64,000 nucleotides of DNA, taken from positions 4,092,001 through 4,156,000 of the forward strand of contig OZ218951.1 of NCBI GenBank assembly GCA_965112735.1, given 5' to 3'. The notes below the pieces were generated by a model that was not told where the DNA came from, did not search any database, and saw only the letters and a program-made list of their open reading frames with translations. The translations under genes and the position numbers were made by a program. Shown here piece after piece: positions 21,601-33,128 of the stretch. How positions within the stretch are numbered: position 1 is the stretch's first letter; each line of letters begins with the position of its first letter. Source of the stretch: Phaeosaccion multiseriatum. Taxonomy: Eukaryota; Ochrophyta, other classes.

Positions 21601-24600
21601 AGGTCCAGAATGAGATGCAGACTGACTGACACCTCACACCTCACACCTCACACCTCACACCTCACAGCCCCAGCTCACGTCATCCGCCCACTGCCATCCC
21701 ACCCGACCCGCCCTTCACTTGTGGGCTTGTTTTCAATCCCATCAGTGCCTCGTCGAGTGAGTCAGGCGATTGTAAGCTCCGACCCCGCCATTCAGGGCCT
21801 CCGCCAGCGAGCCGAGGCGGCGGCAGAGTTTGAGCAGGAGAGGCTCGGGGAGAGGGACAAGGCACTCAACAAGTGGGGCGTCAGCACCCCCTCGGTACGG
21901 CACGGAAAGGGGGTGAAAGGAGAGGGAGGGGGGGAGGGGAGAGGAGGGAGGGGACGGGAGGGGAGGGGACGGGAGCGAGGGAGGGAGGGAGGGGGGGGGA
22001 GAGAGGGAGGGAGAGAGAGAGGGAGGGAGAGAGGAGGAAGGAACGAAGTGAAGGAAAGGAAGTGAGGGAGGGAGGAAAAGAGGGGGGGAGGGGAGGGACG
22101 GACGGACGGAAGGAAGAAAGGAAGGAAGGAAGGAGAGAGGAAGTGAGGGAAGGAAGGATGGAAGGAAGGAAGGAAGGAAGGAAGGAAGGAAGGAAGGAAG
22201 GAAGGAAGGAAGAAAGGAGAGAGGAAGTGAGGGAGTGAAGCAAGCAAGCCATCCTCCCTCTCACTCTCCGTCCGTCTTTGACCCTTGCTCCTCTCGTCTC
22301 CTCCCTCCCTCCCCCTGCTTGCCTGCCCCATTCTCTGCCGCATTGCTCTCCTTCTCGCCCTCCCTCTCTGCTCCGCCCCTCTCTCCCTCTCTGTCCCAGG
22401 CCGGTGCCCCTGTGCTCAGCCTGGCGTCTCGCCCCCTCCTCGTGGACGACTTTGCCATCCTTGCTCTCATATTGAAGCAAAACCTGCCCTTCCCCTGTAT
22501 GGACATGACCAGGTCAGGAGTGGGCCACTGGAGAGGGGAGGAGAGAGAGAGAGACAGAGAGAGAGTGGAGGGGGGAGACGGAGAGGGACAGAGGGAGAGA
22601 GGAAAGGAGGGAGAGGGAGTGAGAGAGAGAGAGGGGGGGGGGGGGAAGAGAGAGGGAGGGAGAGAGAGAGAAAAGGCATGGCCAACTACAGCTTAGGGGG
22701 CCACTCGGTGGGGATAGGAGTAGACAGGAGGGGCGGCTTAGTTTCAGTTTCTGCATCAGCTTATCTTTCTCCTGCTCCTCCCTCCTCCTCCTCCTCCTCC
22801 TCCGCCTCGTCCTCCTCCTCCTCTTTCTCCTCCTCCCCCCCCCCTCCTCCTCCTCCTCCTCCTCCACAGATGCTTCCTGAAGGACGCCAACTTCTTTACC
22901 CTGATGAACGCCATGTCCTTCAGTTCCTCTCTGCATACCCTCATCCTTGATCGCTCCGGAGTGTCCAACAGTGCGGTCAACTCTCTGGCCGAGATGCTCA
23001 CTCTCAACAAGTCGCTCACCTCCGTCTCCCTCCGGGTATGTGTGTACGTGTCATCTTCCGCAACGAGTCGAATCATCTCCCTCTCCCTCTCTCCATCTAT
23101 CTCTCGCTCTCTCCCTCTCTTCCTCTCGCTCTCGCTCTCATTCCCTCTCTCTTCTCTCACTCTCTTCCTCTATCTCCCATCCCTTTCTCGGTCTCTCGGT
23201 CTCTCTCTCTCTCTCTCTCTCTCTCCCTCTTCCTCCCTCTCTCTCTGCCTCTCTCTTTGCTGCCGGCCTTGCCCCCCTTCACACTGTGCGCACTGCCTTC
23301 TACACACTGTCCGCTCCCTCCTTGTGCATCGGTCGGCCTTCTCTCCTCCTCCTACTTGACGCTTCATGCCCCCCCCCCCCCCCCCGCCCCTTGCCCCTTC
23401 TGCAGGATTGCAAGGACCTCACGAGGGAGACTTGGGACGATCTCTTGGAGGTAATTGGGGTACTAATTGGGGTACCATTCGACGGGATGGATACCCACAC
23501 TAGTCCACATGGAGGGAGGAAACATGTGACGGTCAGGCGGTCAGCCACAGCGGGAGGGACGTCTCTTTGCTCTCTCTTGGCCCTTTTGCCTCCCCGTACC
23601 CCCCCCCCGTCATCCTCGTCCTTCTTGTTCTTCAGAACAGTCCTGACGCTCGCTCCTACCATCTTGGTGTGGCTGCTTCTTCCTTCCCTCCCCTCCTCTC
23701 CTCCCTCCTCCTCCCTCCGTCTCCCCTCCCCCCCCATTCCCCTTCCTCGCTCCTCCTTCCTCCTCCCCCTGGCTCCCCTCCTCTCCCCTTCCCCTTCCTC
23801 TCGCCCCCGCCCTCCTTTCTCCTTCCTCCGCCTCCCCTCCCCTCCCCTCCCCTCCCCTCCCCCTCCCCTCCTTCTACCCTCTCCCTCCTCTCCAACCCCT
23901 CCTCCTCTCTCCGCCTCCCCTCCCCTCCGCTCCCCCTCCCCTCCGCTCCCCCTCCCCTCCCTCTACCCTTCCCCTCCTCCTCCCCAGGCCATCCAAGAAG
24001 GCGGCGGGCGTGTCAAGAAGCTCAACGGTCTCTCCATCAAGAAGCTTCGCACGTCCACCTCCCCTCTGCTCTCTCTCGAAGGGCAAGGTGTGGCCTACAC
24101 TGAGGCTCTCATCTTGTCCCATTGCCTCAAGGCAAGATCTAAGCAAGGCCTCAAGGTGAGGAAGGAGGGAGGAAGGAAGGAAGGAAGGAAGGAAGGAAGG
24201 AAGGAAGGAAGGAAGGAAGAAAGGAAGGGAGGGGGGGACGGACGGACGGAGGGAGTGGGAGGGCGGGTGAGTGGTTAAGTGTGTGAGTGAGTACTCCGAA
24301 TGTTCTGTGCTTGCAGAGCCCTGCTAAATTCTGTCTCTCTCTCTCTCCCGGTCTCTCCCTCCTCTCTCTCTACCTCCCTCTCCCTCTACATTCTCTCTCC
24401 CTCCCTCCCCGTCTTGATTGGATGTACAGGAAGTCAACCTGTCCCACAACAAGCTATGCACCGCCTCCTTCTACGTGCTGCTGGAAGGCCTGCAGGAATT
24501 CGACTCGATCTGTAGTATCGACCTTAGCCACAACCGCCTTGACGAGTTGGTGCTACAGCCTCTCCTCGGCACGCTCGTGTCTCGCAACAAGGGCTGCACC

Positions 24601-25636
24601 ATGGTCACGCTCGGCAACAACTTCATCCAGGCAAGGGCCAGCGAGTCACATGTTGCTTACTGACTCGGCACAGGGAAGCAAGCGTGTTGGTGATACTTTG
24701 TGATGCGTTGTTTTGCGTCTGCTGCTGCCATCTACTGCCCTCGTAACCCGTCTCTGAACTGAAAACTGAACCTCAACAGGCAAGTGAGTATGAGCCATGC
24801 GGCATGGGCCTCCTTCTCCTCCTGAGCAGCCCCTCCCTGCTACACCTCACCAAGCTGGAGGGGCTGGTGGAGGAGGAGGGGGAGGAGGAGGAAGAGAAGG
24901 AGAAGAAGATGGGAGAGGGCAAGGGCAAGACTAAGAGCAAGGACAACAGCACCAGCAACAGCAACAGCAGGAGCAACACCAACAGGCTCTCCCCCGGCCT
25001 GGCGAGGCAGGCGAGGGAGAAACTTGCCGTGAATAGGGCTGTCAAGGGAGGGACGAGGGAGTTTCTGGACTGTATCGACGACAAGATTAAGCCGGCGGAG
25101 GTGCAGATTGCCGCCCCTGCAAGGAACGATCCGAAGGTGCGTAAGCGTAGTGTGAAGATTACGTAACCGTTTAGAGAGAGAGAGAGAGAGCAGTTGATGT
25201 TACATAGAGTGCACCTACTGATCGCCTCATAAGGAAAGAAGATGAGCAGAGCTGCCGACTGCGACCACCTTGCCTGGGATGCTCCCTGCTTCCTTTAGCC
25301 CCTCTTGTTGAGGAAGAGGGAGGATGGTGAATTCGTGAATGGAAGGAGTCCGCTCATCTCTCACAATGCGAGTGAGAGGACGACTCTCGCCTCTCTTACG
25401 CCCCCCCCCACCCTCGCGCGTTGCACCGCCGCGTACATACACATTCACAGGTGCTCTTCCACGTGGATCCCCACTTTGTGCAGCAGGAGCACCTGCAGAT
25501 CGAGGCCGGGGAGCTAGTCCTGGCGGGCAGTGAAGGGGAGCAAGCATCCTCGGGCAAGAGGGGCTCAGGCTGGGCGGTGGACAACTTCTATCGGAGGAGG
25601 GCCAAGCCCGGCACCAGCGGCGGCAGTGACCAATGA
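18684..25636 (+). CDS. EH-domain, RGG-rich and leucine-rich-repeat protein, 12 exons
   Basis: Exons: 18684-18842, 19017-19153, 19479-20295, 21164-21545, 21746-21894, 22400-22512, 22870-23035, 23406-23450, 23988-24155, 24430-24630, 24780-25136 and 25451-25636; phases agree, 959 residues. Residues 54-120 form an EH (Eps15 homology) domain with two EF-hand loops (DTDNSGFISGSE and DQDKDGKLSREE) and the IWALAD core, which in known proteins binds NPF peptides in endocytic adaptors. A lysine-rich and low-complexity linker follows, with one dispersed-motif copy read as AVGDTA. Then comes an Arg-Gly tract (about 450-495) and RNI-type leucine-rich repeats from about 585 to 850 (SLHTLILDRSGVSNSAVNSL, EVNLSHNKLC, SIDLSHNRLD). 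The intron 24631-24779 uses a GC donor. Likely a membrane-trafficking adaptor; the exact role is unknown. Confidence 0.85.
20705..21135. repeat. minisatellite of CCATCCCATCCACTG units in an intron
   Basis: About 430 bp of tandem 10-20-bp units built from CATCCCATCC and ATCCACTGCC inside intron 3 of the EH-LRR gene. Single units of the same sequence recur elsewhere (see dispersed motif 2). Confidence 0.9.
22080..22235. repeat. (GGAA)n tract in an intron
   Basis: GGAA/GAAGGAAG microsatellite within intron 5 of the EH-LRR gene. A second (GGAA)n tract lies in intron 9 at about 24168-24225. Confidence 0.85.
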
Positions 25637-25802
25637 GCAGAAGGGAACGTTGTTGATACAGTAAATCATGTCAGAATATAACGTCCATCAATCCACCAAC
25701 CAGGTGCCAGCAATTATCTATTAATGTGAGCGAGTGTGTGTCTGGGAGTAAGTGTGTGAGTGGAGTGTGTGTGTGTGTGAGTGAGTGAGTGAGTGTGTGA
25801 GT

Positions 25803-26832
25803 GTGAGTGAGTGAGTGAGTGAGTGAGTGAGTGAGTGAGTGAGTGAGTGAGTGAGTGAGTGAGTGAGTGAGTGAGTGAGTGAGTGAGTGAGTGAGTGAGT
25901 GAGTGAGTGAGTGAGTGAGTGAGTGAGTGAGTGAGTGAGTGAGTGAGTGAGTGAGTGAGTGAGTGAGTGAGTGAGTGAGTGAGTGAGTGAGTGAGTGAGT
26001 GAGTGAGTGAGTGAGTGAGTGAGTGAGTGAGTGAGTGAGTGAGTGAGTGAGTGAGTGAGTGAGTGAGTGAGTGAGTGAGTGAGTGAGTGAGTGAGTGAGT
26101 GAGTGAGTGAGTGAGTGAGTGAGTGAGTGAGTGAGTGAGTGAGTGAGTGAGTGAGTGAGTGAGTGAGTGAGTGAGTGAGTGAGTGAGTGAGTGAGTGAGT
26201 GAGTGAGTGAGTGAGTGAGTGAGTGAGTGAGTGAGTGAGTGAGTGAGTGAGTGAGTGAGTGAGTGAGTGAGTGAGTGAGTGAGTGAGTGAGTGAGTGAGT
26301 GAGTGAGTGAGTGAGTGAGTGAGTGAGTGAGTGAGTGAGTGAGTGAGTGAGTGAGTGAGTGAGTGAGTGAGTGAGTGAGTGAGTGAGTGAGTGAGTGAGT
26401 GAGTGAGTGAGTGAGTGAGTGAGTGAGTGAGTGAGTGAGTGAGTGAGTGAGTGAGTGAGTGAGTGAGTGAGTGAGTGAGTGAGTGAGTGAGTGAGTGAGT
26501 GAGTGAGTGAGTGAGTGAGTGAGTGAGTGAGTGAGTGAGTGAGTGAGTGAGTGAGTGAGTGAGTGAGTGAGTGAGTGAGTGAGTGAGTGAGTGAGTGAGT
26601 GAGTGAGTGAGTGAGTGAGTGAGTGAGTGAGTGAGTGAGTGAGTGAGTGAGTGAGTGAGTGAGTGAGTGAGTGAGTGAGTGAGTGAGTGAGTGAGTGAGT
26701 GAGTGAGTGAGTGAGTGAGTGAGTGAGTGAGTGAGTGAGTGAGTGAGTGAGTGAGTGAGTGAGTGAGTGAGTGAGTGAGTGAGTGAGTGAGTGAGTGAGT
26801 GAGTGAGTGAGTGAGTGAGTGAGTGAGTGAGA
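25803..26832. repeat. (GTGA)n tetranucleotide satellite, about 1.03 kb
   Basis: Roughly 257 consecutive GTGA units with no visible interruption, starting about 170 bp after the EH-LRR stop codon. Both strands are formally open because the 4-bp period gives a 12-bp coding period (Leu-Thr-His-Ser on the minus strand); this is not a gene. The true length in the genome may differ because assemblers collapse such arrays. Confidence 0.97.
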
Positions 26833-28099
26833 ACAGCGTGAGGTGCAGTGAGAGGGCAGGTGCACGTCGGAGTGTGGCAAGAAGGAGAAGGAGATGGAAG
26901 AAGCTGCTGCTGCTGCTTTCCTTCAGGAAGAGGAGGAGTCAGCGGTTCCCGTCAGGAGGCTTTCGGCCCAGCAGACAAGTAGCCGCGATGGAGGAAAAGA
27001 CGGGATGTGCAGGGAAAGGTGCCTTTGGGGGGAAGCTGGAAGCAATGCCAATACCTCCCTCCTTCTCCTGTCATGTTACCATGCCAGTATGGGCAAGGTG
27101 GGTGGGTCGGGGTGTGGGGAGTGGGTGAGTGGGTAGGTTGGGGTGTGGGGGTGTGGCGGGTGGGTGGGTGAGTGAGTGGGTAGGTGGGTGGGTGGGGGTG
27201 TGGGGGTGGGTGAGTGAGTGGGTACGTGTGTAGGTGGGTGCGTGAGTGAGTGCGTGCAGTAGGTCTGTGTGATAGCTTCAGGGGGGAGGGAGGGAGGGTG
27301 TGGCAGCCAGGACAGCGCTCCGGCGGGTGATAGACGGGTGGGGTGCAAACGAACTGTCTTGCCTGGAAACAGAGCGGCTGTCCATTTTGGGAAGGGCGGG
27401 AAGCGGAACACTCGCAGACCACGCGGGTAGAAAATGAAGACAAGTTTTGGCACTCCAGCAGCAGCACAGGGAAGAGAGAGGATGGCGGACTGAGTGAGAC
27501 ATGTGGAAGAACGAAGATGTGTTGCGGGTAATGCAGGAAGCACACCAAAGGGGGCTGGCTGCTTTTCTTTCCTGGGAAAATAAAAAAAAGTTCTGTTTCG
27601 GCACAGTATGGCTGAGGGAAAGTGATGCGCCGCTGTTGAGTGGCAAGCAAGAGGGTTGGGTGCCCATGGAGAGAGTGAGGGCGGGGGGGGGAGGGGTGCG
27701 TGACTCTCGTCGAATGGGTGTGTGTGGGGAAACAACAGTGAAGGGTTCGCCAAGGGGAATCACGGTGCACGGAGGCATGTCGCATCTCTTTCAAAAGGGT
27801 GGTGTTGAGAAACACCAGTGTTATTGTTTTGTGTTGACGCACTTGACGCTCACAAAGAAAGCCGGGTCCCTCAGTCAATCACATCCCAGGAGCGAAGCAG
27901 CAGCAGCTAAGTATACATGTAGTCCTCTTTGGCAACCGATACCCCGCTCCAGGCGCGCAGTCGGGGGATTTGCGCCCAAGAGGGGGAGCCCTTCTTCACT
28001 GCCATAAATAAATCTCTGTGTGTGGTATGTTTGAAATCACAACCCCTTGCGATCACGAGCTTGAACGAGCACACAAGTTGGCATAGAGCAGCGCATACA
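26833..28099. other. intergenic with repeat debris upstream of the PWWP gene
   Basis: Holds a GTGGG-rich minisatellite (27080-27250) followed by a single-copy-like tail at 27255-27365 (GCAGTAGGTCTGTGTGAT, then CCAGGACAGCGCTCCGGCGG). That tail is shared with 33130-33250 and 38355-38475. An orphan histone-type stem-loop lies at 27801-27816. A short ORF at 26894 (MEEAAAAAFLQEEEES) has no recognisable relatives and is not called as a gene. Confidence 0.5.
27801..27816 (-). promoter_or_regulatory. orphan histone-type 3' stem-loop
   Basis: On the minus strand: GGTGTT-TCTC-AACACC followed by ACCC. This is the same 6-bp stem and 4-nt loop as the stem-loops behind the H4 and H3 genes here, differing at one loop base. 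No histone gene lies upstream on that strand, where the PWWP gene sits on the other strand. It appears to be a relic of a lost histone copy. Confidence 0.65.
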
Positions 28100-29972
28100 A
28101 TGAACAGACGGGAGGGAGCACGATCAGGGGAGGCACAAGATGCGGAGGGGGCGCGACGTCTGAGCAAGGCTGTCGCGCACGACGAGGGAGGAGATGGAGG
28201 ACATGACAATCGGGGGGAGGAGACGCGGCTAATCGACGACGATGTAGCGGAGATGGACCCAGCCAGGAGGGCCATGTTCGGTATGACCGTCATGGTGGGG
28301 CTCAAGCCCGGCGTATGGTGGGCTGGAGTCGTGTGCGATCCTCGCTTCGCTCCTCATCCGGTCATGGTCACGGCCCAAAAATGCCTCCCCCGAGCACAAG
28401 ACCTGGTCTTCCTCTTCGGCGTCAAGTACCCATTTGATATGGCGCCGTGCTGGTGAGCGAGGTCTAGTAGGGCATCAAGCAATCTGTCCATCCCATCCGG
28501 CCTAACGAACAAGCAACGCGTCCCAATCAGGTCCATCAAGCCCTTCGATGGCGATGTGGATGTTCTTCCCGCCGCGATGCTCGAGGGCAGCGATGCCCAG
28601 GGCTGGATGGAAGGCATGAAGCAAGCCAAGAGGTATGCCTCCCTATCTGAGCACCAGAGGATGCGGTGGATAAGAAAGGGCGGCAGGAGGAGAGGGGGAA
28701 TCGGAGGAGAGGTGCGTTCGCTGCCCGCCGCAAATTCTCTGCTTTGTAAGTACCTCACTCTCCACTCTCTGTCCCCGCCCCGCAGTCAGCACACAATCGC
28801 ATGCACCAATTCTACCGGAACCTCGACCAAGACCGGTCCGCGGCGCCGCTGGTGAGACCGAAGGCACAGCGTCCCGAACATGGCGCCCCTGTGACGCCGC
28901 TCGTGACGGCGCTCGACATGGCTGAGGAGGAGGAGGTTGGCGAGGTCCGTAAGGCAGCGGCGCACCTGCCCTGCATGTTAGACAAAGCAGCAGGGGCAAG
29001 AGCAAGAGAGACACCGGCCAAAAGCATGGTGAGTAAGTAAATGGGGGGTTGCTTAAAGAGTTGGTGTTTCCTTCTTCTTTCGCTTGCTTCTGGCTGTGAG
29101 ATGCATACTCACATGGCTACCACCCCCATTGCCGTCGATTGCGTACATACCGCAGCAGCAACCCCCCGAGGGGTTCTTCGTCTATGTGGAGCTGCACGCC
29201 GATGACCAAGGAAGGGAAGGCCCTTGCGTCCCTTCCTGGGCCGAGTGGCCGGAGCTCGACAGCGACAGCAGCGAGGAGGCCGCCGGCACCGCTGCCCCCT
29301 CGCCACCCGGCATCATCAGTGCCAATAGCAGCGGCGACGAGGCCGACAGCGCGCGAGCACCTCCACCCCCCCGAGCCGAAGCCAATCCAGCACGAGACGG
29401 AGCAGCGGCTGTAGCCACAGCGACCCCACCGCCGACAGCAGCATTGACAGCACCACCCGCACCAGCCCCTCAAGCAGCAGCGACACCCTGTGAGTCGGGC
29501 AGCGGCATCGGAGCAGCTCCGTCACCAGAGGAAAGCGGCACGGGCAGCATCGGAGCGGCGACAGCTCCATCCGCAGCACCTTGCGACTCCTCCAGCGGGG
29601 CGGCTGCAGCGTCAGGAGACCAGCACTACGGTGGCGACAGCAGCGACGACAGCGACGACGACAGCGGCGACGACAAGGCGCCCTCGGGAGCAGGGGGCGG
29701 GCCTTCGATGCGCCGCACCTCCTGGGCTGCATGCGAGAGGAAGCGCAAGCCAGCAGGGCAGGAGAGAGCCCCCGCCACTGCCACCCCGCCAAAAGCGCCT
29801 GTGGAGGTTCAGCAGCTTTTCGAAGGGCGGCAGGTCCTGGCCAACCCCCGCCCTGGCCCGGGGAGCCCACTGCCGCGTAGTCGCCCTGATGAGCAGACAC
29901 TGCACCCCCTCTTGGATCGCTTCTGCGCGCTAAAGGTAGGTTTGCGACACTTGCGTGTGGGCAGCTGACTCA

Positions 29973-30003
<31 letters not shown>

Positions 30004-31364
30004 GCCACACGGCCGGTCGCCTCCTTTGTGTCCCCACCAAATACTTAACACAAAGTCATGTTCCTCTGCCTTGCTTGCTTGTTCAGGCCCTTAAGGATCC
30101 CAACGCCATGGCCACTCTGCTGCCCATAGTGTCCATGAACACTCTCCTCCACTGGTGCGACGACCTGTCGCCGGGGAAGCTGGACATGCTGTGGAATTTG
30201 CGCCGCCCGGACGAAGGCAAGGCCTTGGCCCCCGAGCAAGTCGTAGGACTCGGTTGCGAGGACGTTCCTCAGGATACGAGCGTCGTCTATTTCGCCTGGC
30301 CATCCGTGGAGCAGGGGGATCGGGACAAGACTCCGGAGAAGGTTCTCGCACTGCTGGGGAAAAATGTGCCTGGGATGGACAAGTATGACACCGTGGGCGA
30401 GGCGGTGCTCAAGCTCATCGACTCCTTCGAGCCAGAGAATGGAGGACGCATGACGGGAGGAGGCAAGGTGGGCACCACCAGGCACCATGGCGGCCGTTTT
30501 GGAGTGTACAACACGAGCGGCCCGCTGCAGCACCTGCTCCTACTCGCCAAGAAGCTGGGCCTCGCCGACTACTTCACCCTCTATTACGTCGTCCTCTTCC
30601 ACGCTGTCGAGCTGTACTCCCCCTACCGCGACACGTCCTCGGACGAAGAAGCCACCAAGCGCAAGGACAACCAAATGGTCTACCTCGAGGCCATCGAGAC
30701 CACCTGCGCCGCCATCATCGGCCTCCAGTGGCTCCCCGCCTTTGCGCGCTTCGGCCGCTTCAGTGGAGGGGGATCATGCAACAACAACGACACCCCCCCC
30801 TTCACCATCAAGGCTCAACACCTGAGCCGCCGCAGCAGCAGCAGCAGCAGCAGCGGCGGTGGTGGTAGCAGCAGCAGCGGCGGCGGTGGTGGTGGTAGCA
30901 GCAGCAGTAGCAGCAGCAGCAGCGGCGGTGGTGGTAGCAGCAGCAGCAGCAGCAGCAGCGGTGGTGGTGGTAGCAGCAGCAGCGGTGGGGTGACGAAGAA
31001 GAGGAAGCTGTGCAGCGTAGCAGGCTGCGACAAACGAGCGAGAAAAGGCGGCCTTTGCGATGAGCACGGGGGCCAGAGGAAGAGGAAGCTGTGCAACCAC
31101 GGCGGAGGAGGCCGCTGCCCCAACCTGGCCGTCAAGGATGGCGTGTGTGTGCAGCATGGCGCCACTTTAAAGCGGTGTAGGGTGGACCACTGCGACAAGT
31201 CTGCCAAGAAGGACGGTCTGTGCATTCGCCACGGGGCCTCTGTGAAGCGGTGCAGCGTACAAGACTGCGAGAAGTTCGCCCAGCAGGGCGGAGTGTGCCG
31301 CAGGCATAGCAGCAGCAGAGAGGAGGGACCTCCGCCAAAGAAGCAGAAGCGCGCTCCTGGCTAG
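28100..31364 (+). CDS. PWWP-domain protein with C-terminal WRKY19-like zinc fingers, 5 exons
   Basis: Exons: 28100-28452, 28531-28711, 28786-29028, 29156-29935 and 30087-31364; phases agree, 944 residues. Residues 61-130 look like a PWWP/Tudor-like chromatin reader (GLKPGVWWAGVVCDP, DLVFLFGVKYPF, then WSIKPFDG), which in known proteins binds methylated histone tails or DNA. A disordered Ala/Pro/Ser region (260-510) follows, then a globular helical region of about 230 residues in exon 5 that I do not recognise (LLHWCDDLSPGKLDMLWNL). A Ser/Gly repeat is followed by four fingers of the pattern C-x4-C-x(7-9)-C-x2-H (CSVAGCDKRARKGGLCDEH and three more) near the C-terminus. Such fingers are abundant in oomycetes and other stramenopiles. 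Nuclear, probably DNA- or chromatin-binding. Confidence 0.82.
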
Positions 31365-32243
31365 GCTGAGAGGGGCATGGCAGGCAGTCTTGGTGACGGG
31401 CTCGGGGTAGCAAGTTGTGAGTGAAGGCGGTAGTGAGTGGGTTCGTGGGGCATGGGTGCGTGGCTGCGTGGGTGAGTGGATGCGTAAGCGCGGATGGGTG
31501 CGGGGGTGGGTGTGTGGGCGGGTGTGGGGGTGGGTGAGTGAGTGAGTGAGCGGGTAGGTGGGTTGGGGTTTGGTTACGTGGGTGTGTGGCTGGGTGGGTG
31601 TGGGGGTGGGTGAGTGAGTGAGTGGGTGGGTGGGTGGGTGGGTTCGTATGTGCGTAGGTGGGTGTGTGGGTGGGTGTGGGGGTGGGTGAGTGAGTGAGTG
31701 GGTGGGTGGGTGTGTGAGTGGGTGGGTGGGTGGGTGGGTGGGTGGGTGGGTGGGTGGGGGTGTGGGTACGTGGGTACGTGGGTGCGTGGGTGCGTGGGTG
31801 AGTGGACGCGTAAACGCGGGTGGGTGAGTGGGTGGGTGTGCGGGTGGATGGGTTGGGGTTTGGGTACGTAGGTTGGTGCGTGTGTGGGGGGTGTGGAGGT
31901 GGAGGTGTACGATTGTATGGACAGGATAATATCGATATTTGGTATGGAGGAGGTCTACTTCGGTCTAATTCGGGATGGTGGGCGGGAGGGTATCGGGTCC
32001 GTGACAAGGCCATGTGTTAGAAGTCGAGCTTTTGCTAAGCTGATACCTACCCTCTGAATTCAGACACGTGTATGGGAGGCAAAAGGGATAAGAGCAAGGG
32101 CATAGAGGACAGTGCGACAAGGACAAGGACATCATCAAGGGAGTGGTATTGGACAATAGCAACGTCAATTAATTACATATCAACTCTTATGCACATCGTA
32201 GAGAACTTGGAGTGAGCGGTAGGCCACTACGTGACTACTGAGA
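31365..32243. repeat. GTGGGTG-type minisatellite and flanking spacer
   Basis: From about 31420 to 31900 the sequence is built of GTGGGTGGGTG, GTGAGTGA and TGCGTGGGTGCG units, right after the PWWP gene. Its left end (GGGCATGGGTGCGTGG, then GTGAGTGGATGCGTAAGCG) is shared with 36400-36450. From 31905 to 32243 no gene was found. Confidence 0.85.
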
Positions 32244-32289
32244 GTGGTTCCGGGAAGGGTCGTCTCTGCCCTTGGCTCGGAGACTAACA

Positions 32290-33128
32290 GGGGGGGGTGG
32301 ATGGGTGGGTGGGGGTGTGGGTACATGGGTGGCTGGGTGCGTGGGTGGGTGTGTGGGTTGGTGGGTGGGTTCGTACGTGCGTGGGTGTGCGTGTGGTGGG
32401 GGGTGTGGGGGTGGGTGAGTGAGTGAGTGTGTGGGTGGGTGAGTGAGTGGGTAGGTGGGTGGGTGGGTTCGTGCGTGCGTAGGTGGGTGTGTGTGTGGGT
32501 GTGGGGGTGGGTGAGTGAGTGAGTCGGTAGGTGGGTGGGTGGGGATGTGGGTACGTGGGTGGGTGCGTGCGTGGATGGGTGGGTGCGTGCGTGGGTGGGC
32601 GAATGCGTGGGTAGGTGGGTGGGTGGGGGTGTGGGTACGTGGGTGGTGTGCGTGGATGGGTGGGTGCGTGCGTGGGTGGGCGAATGCGTGCGTGGGTGTG
32701 TGGGTGGGTGTGGGGGTGAGTGAGTGAGTGAGTGAGTGAGTGAGTGAGTGAGTGAGTGGGTGAGTGAGTGAGTGAGTGAGTGAGTGGGTGAGTGAGTGAG
32801 TGAGTGAGTGAGTGAGTGAGTGAGTGAGTGAGTGAGTGAGTGACTGAGTGAGTGAGTGAGTGAGTGAGTGAGTGGGTGAGTGAGTGGGGGCGTGGGTACG
32901 TGGGTGGTGTGCGTGGATGGGTGGGTGCGTGCGTGGGTGGGCGAATGCGTGGGTGGGTGGGTGCGTGCGTGGGTGGGCGAATGCGTGGGTGTGTGGGTGG
33001 GTGAGTGAGTGAGTGTGTAGGTGGGCGTGGGGGTGGGTGAGTGAGGGTGTGGGTGCGTGGGTGGGTGGGTGCGTGGGTGCGTGGGTGCGTGCGTGAGTGC
33101 GTGAGGGAGTGAGGGAGGGAGTGAGATA
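32290..33128. repeat. GTGGGTG/GTGAG minisatellite, left flank of duplication unit 1
   Basis: Higher-order repeat with embedded blocks such as GTGCGTGGATGGGTGGGTGC and GTGGGCGAATGCGTG. The same blocks recur in the longer array at 36480-38340. It forms the left part of the duplicated segment that ends in the truncated histone H4. Confidence 0.9.

Noticed and set aside
25803-26832. (GTGA)n considered as a telomere or centromere satellite
   Set aside because: Telomere repeats in algae are mostly TTTAGGG-like; this array is internal, flanked by genes, and equals the splice-donor repeat seen in introns.
25714-26880. 388-residue open frame of Leu-Thr-His-Ser repeats
   Set aside because: It is the translation of the (GTGA)n satellite; any 4-bp repeat without a stop gives such a frame. 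No homology or start context.
26952-27878. 308-residue minus-strand ORF upstream of the PWWP gene
   Set aside because: Most of it is translated GTGGG repeat; the rest has no homology and covers the orphan histone stem-loop.
31420-33128. Tandem repeats considered as a CRISPR array
   Set aside because: Units are contiguous simple repeats with no unique spacers, and the genome is eukaryotic.
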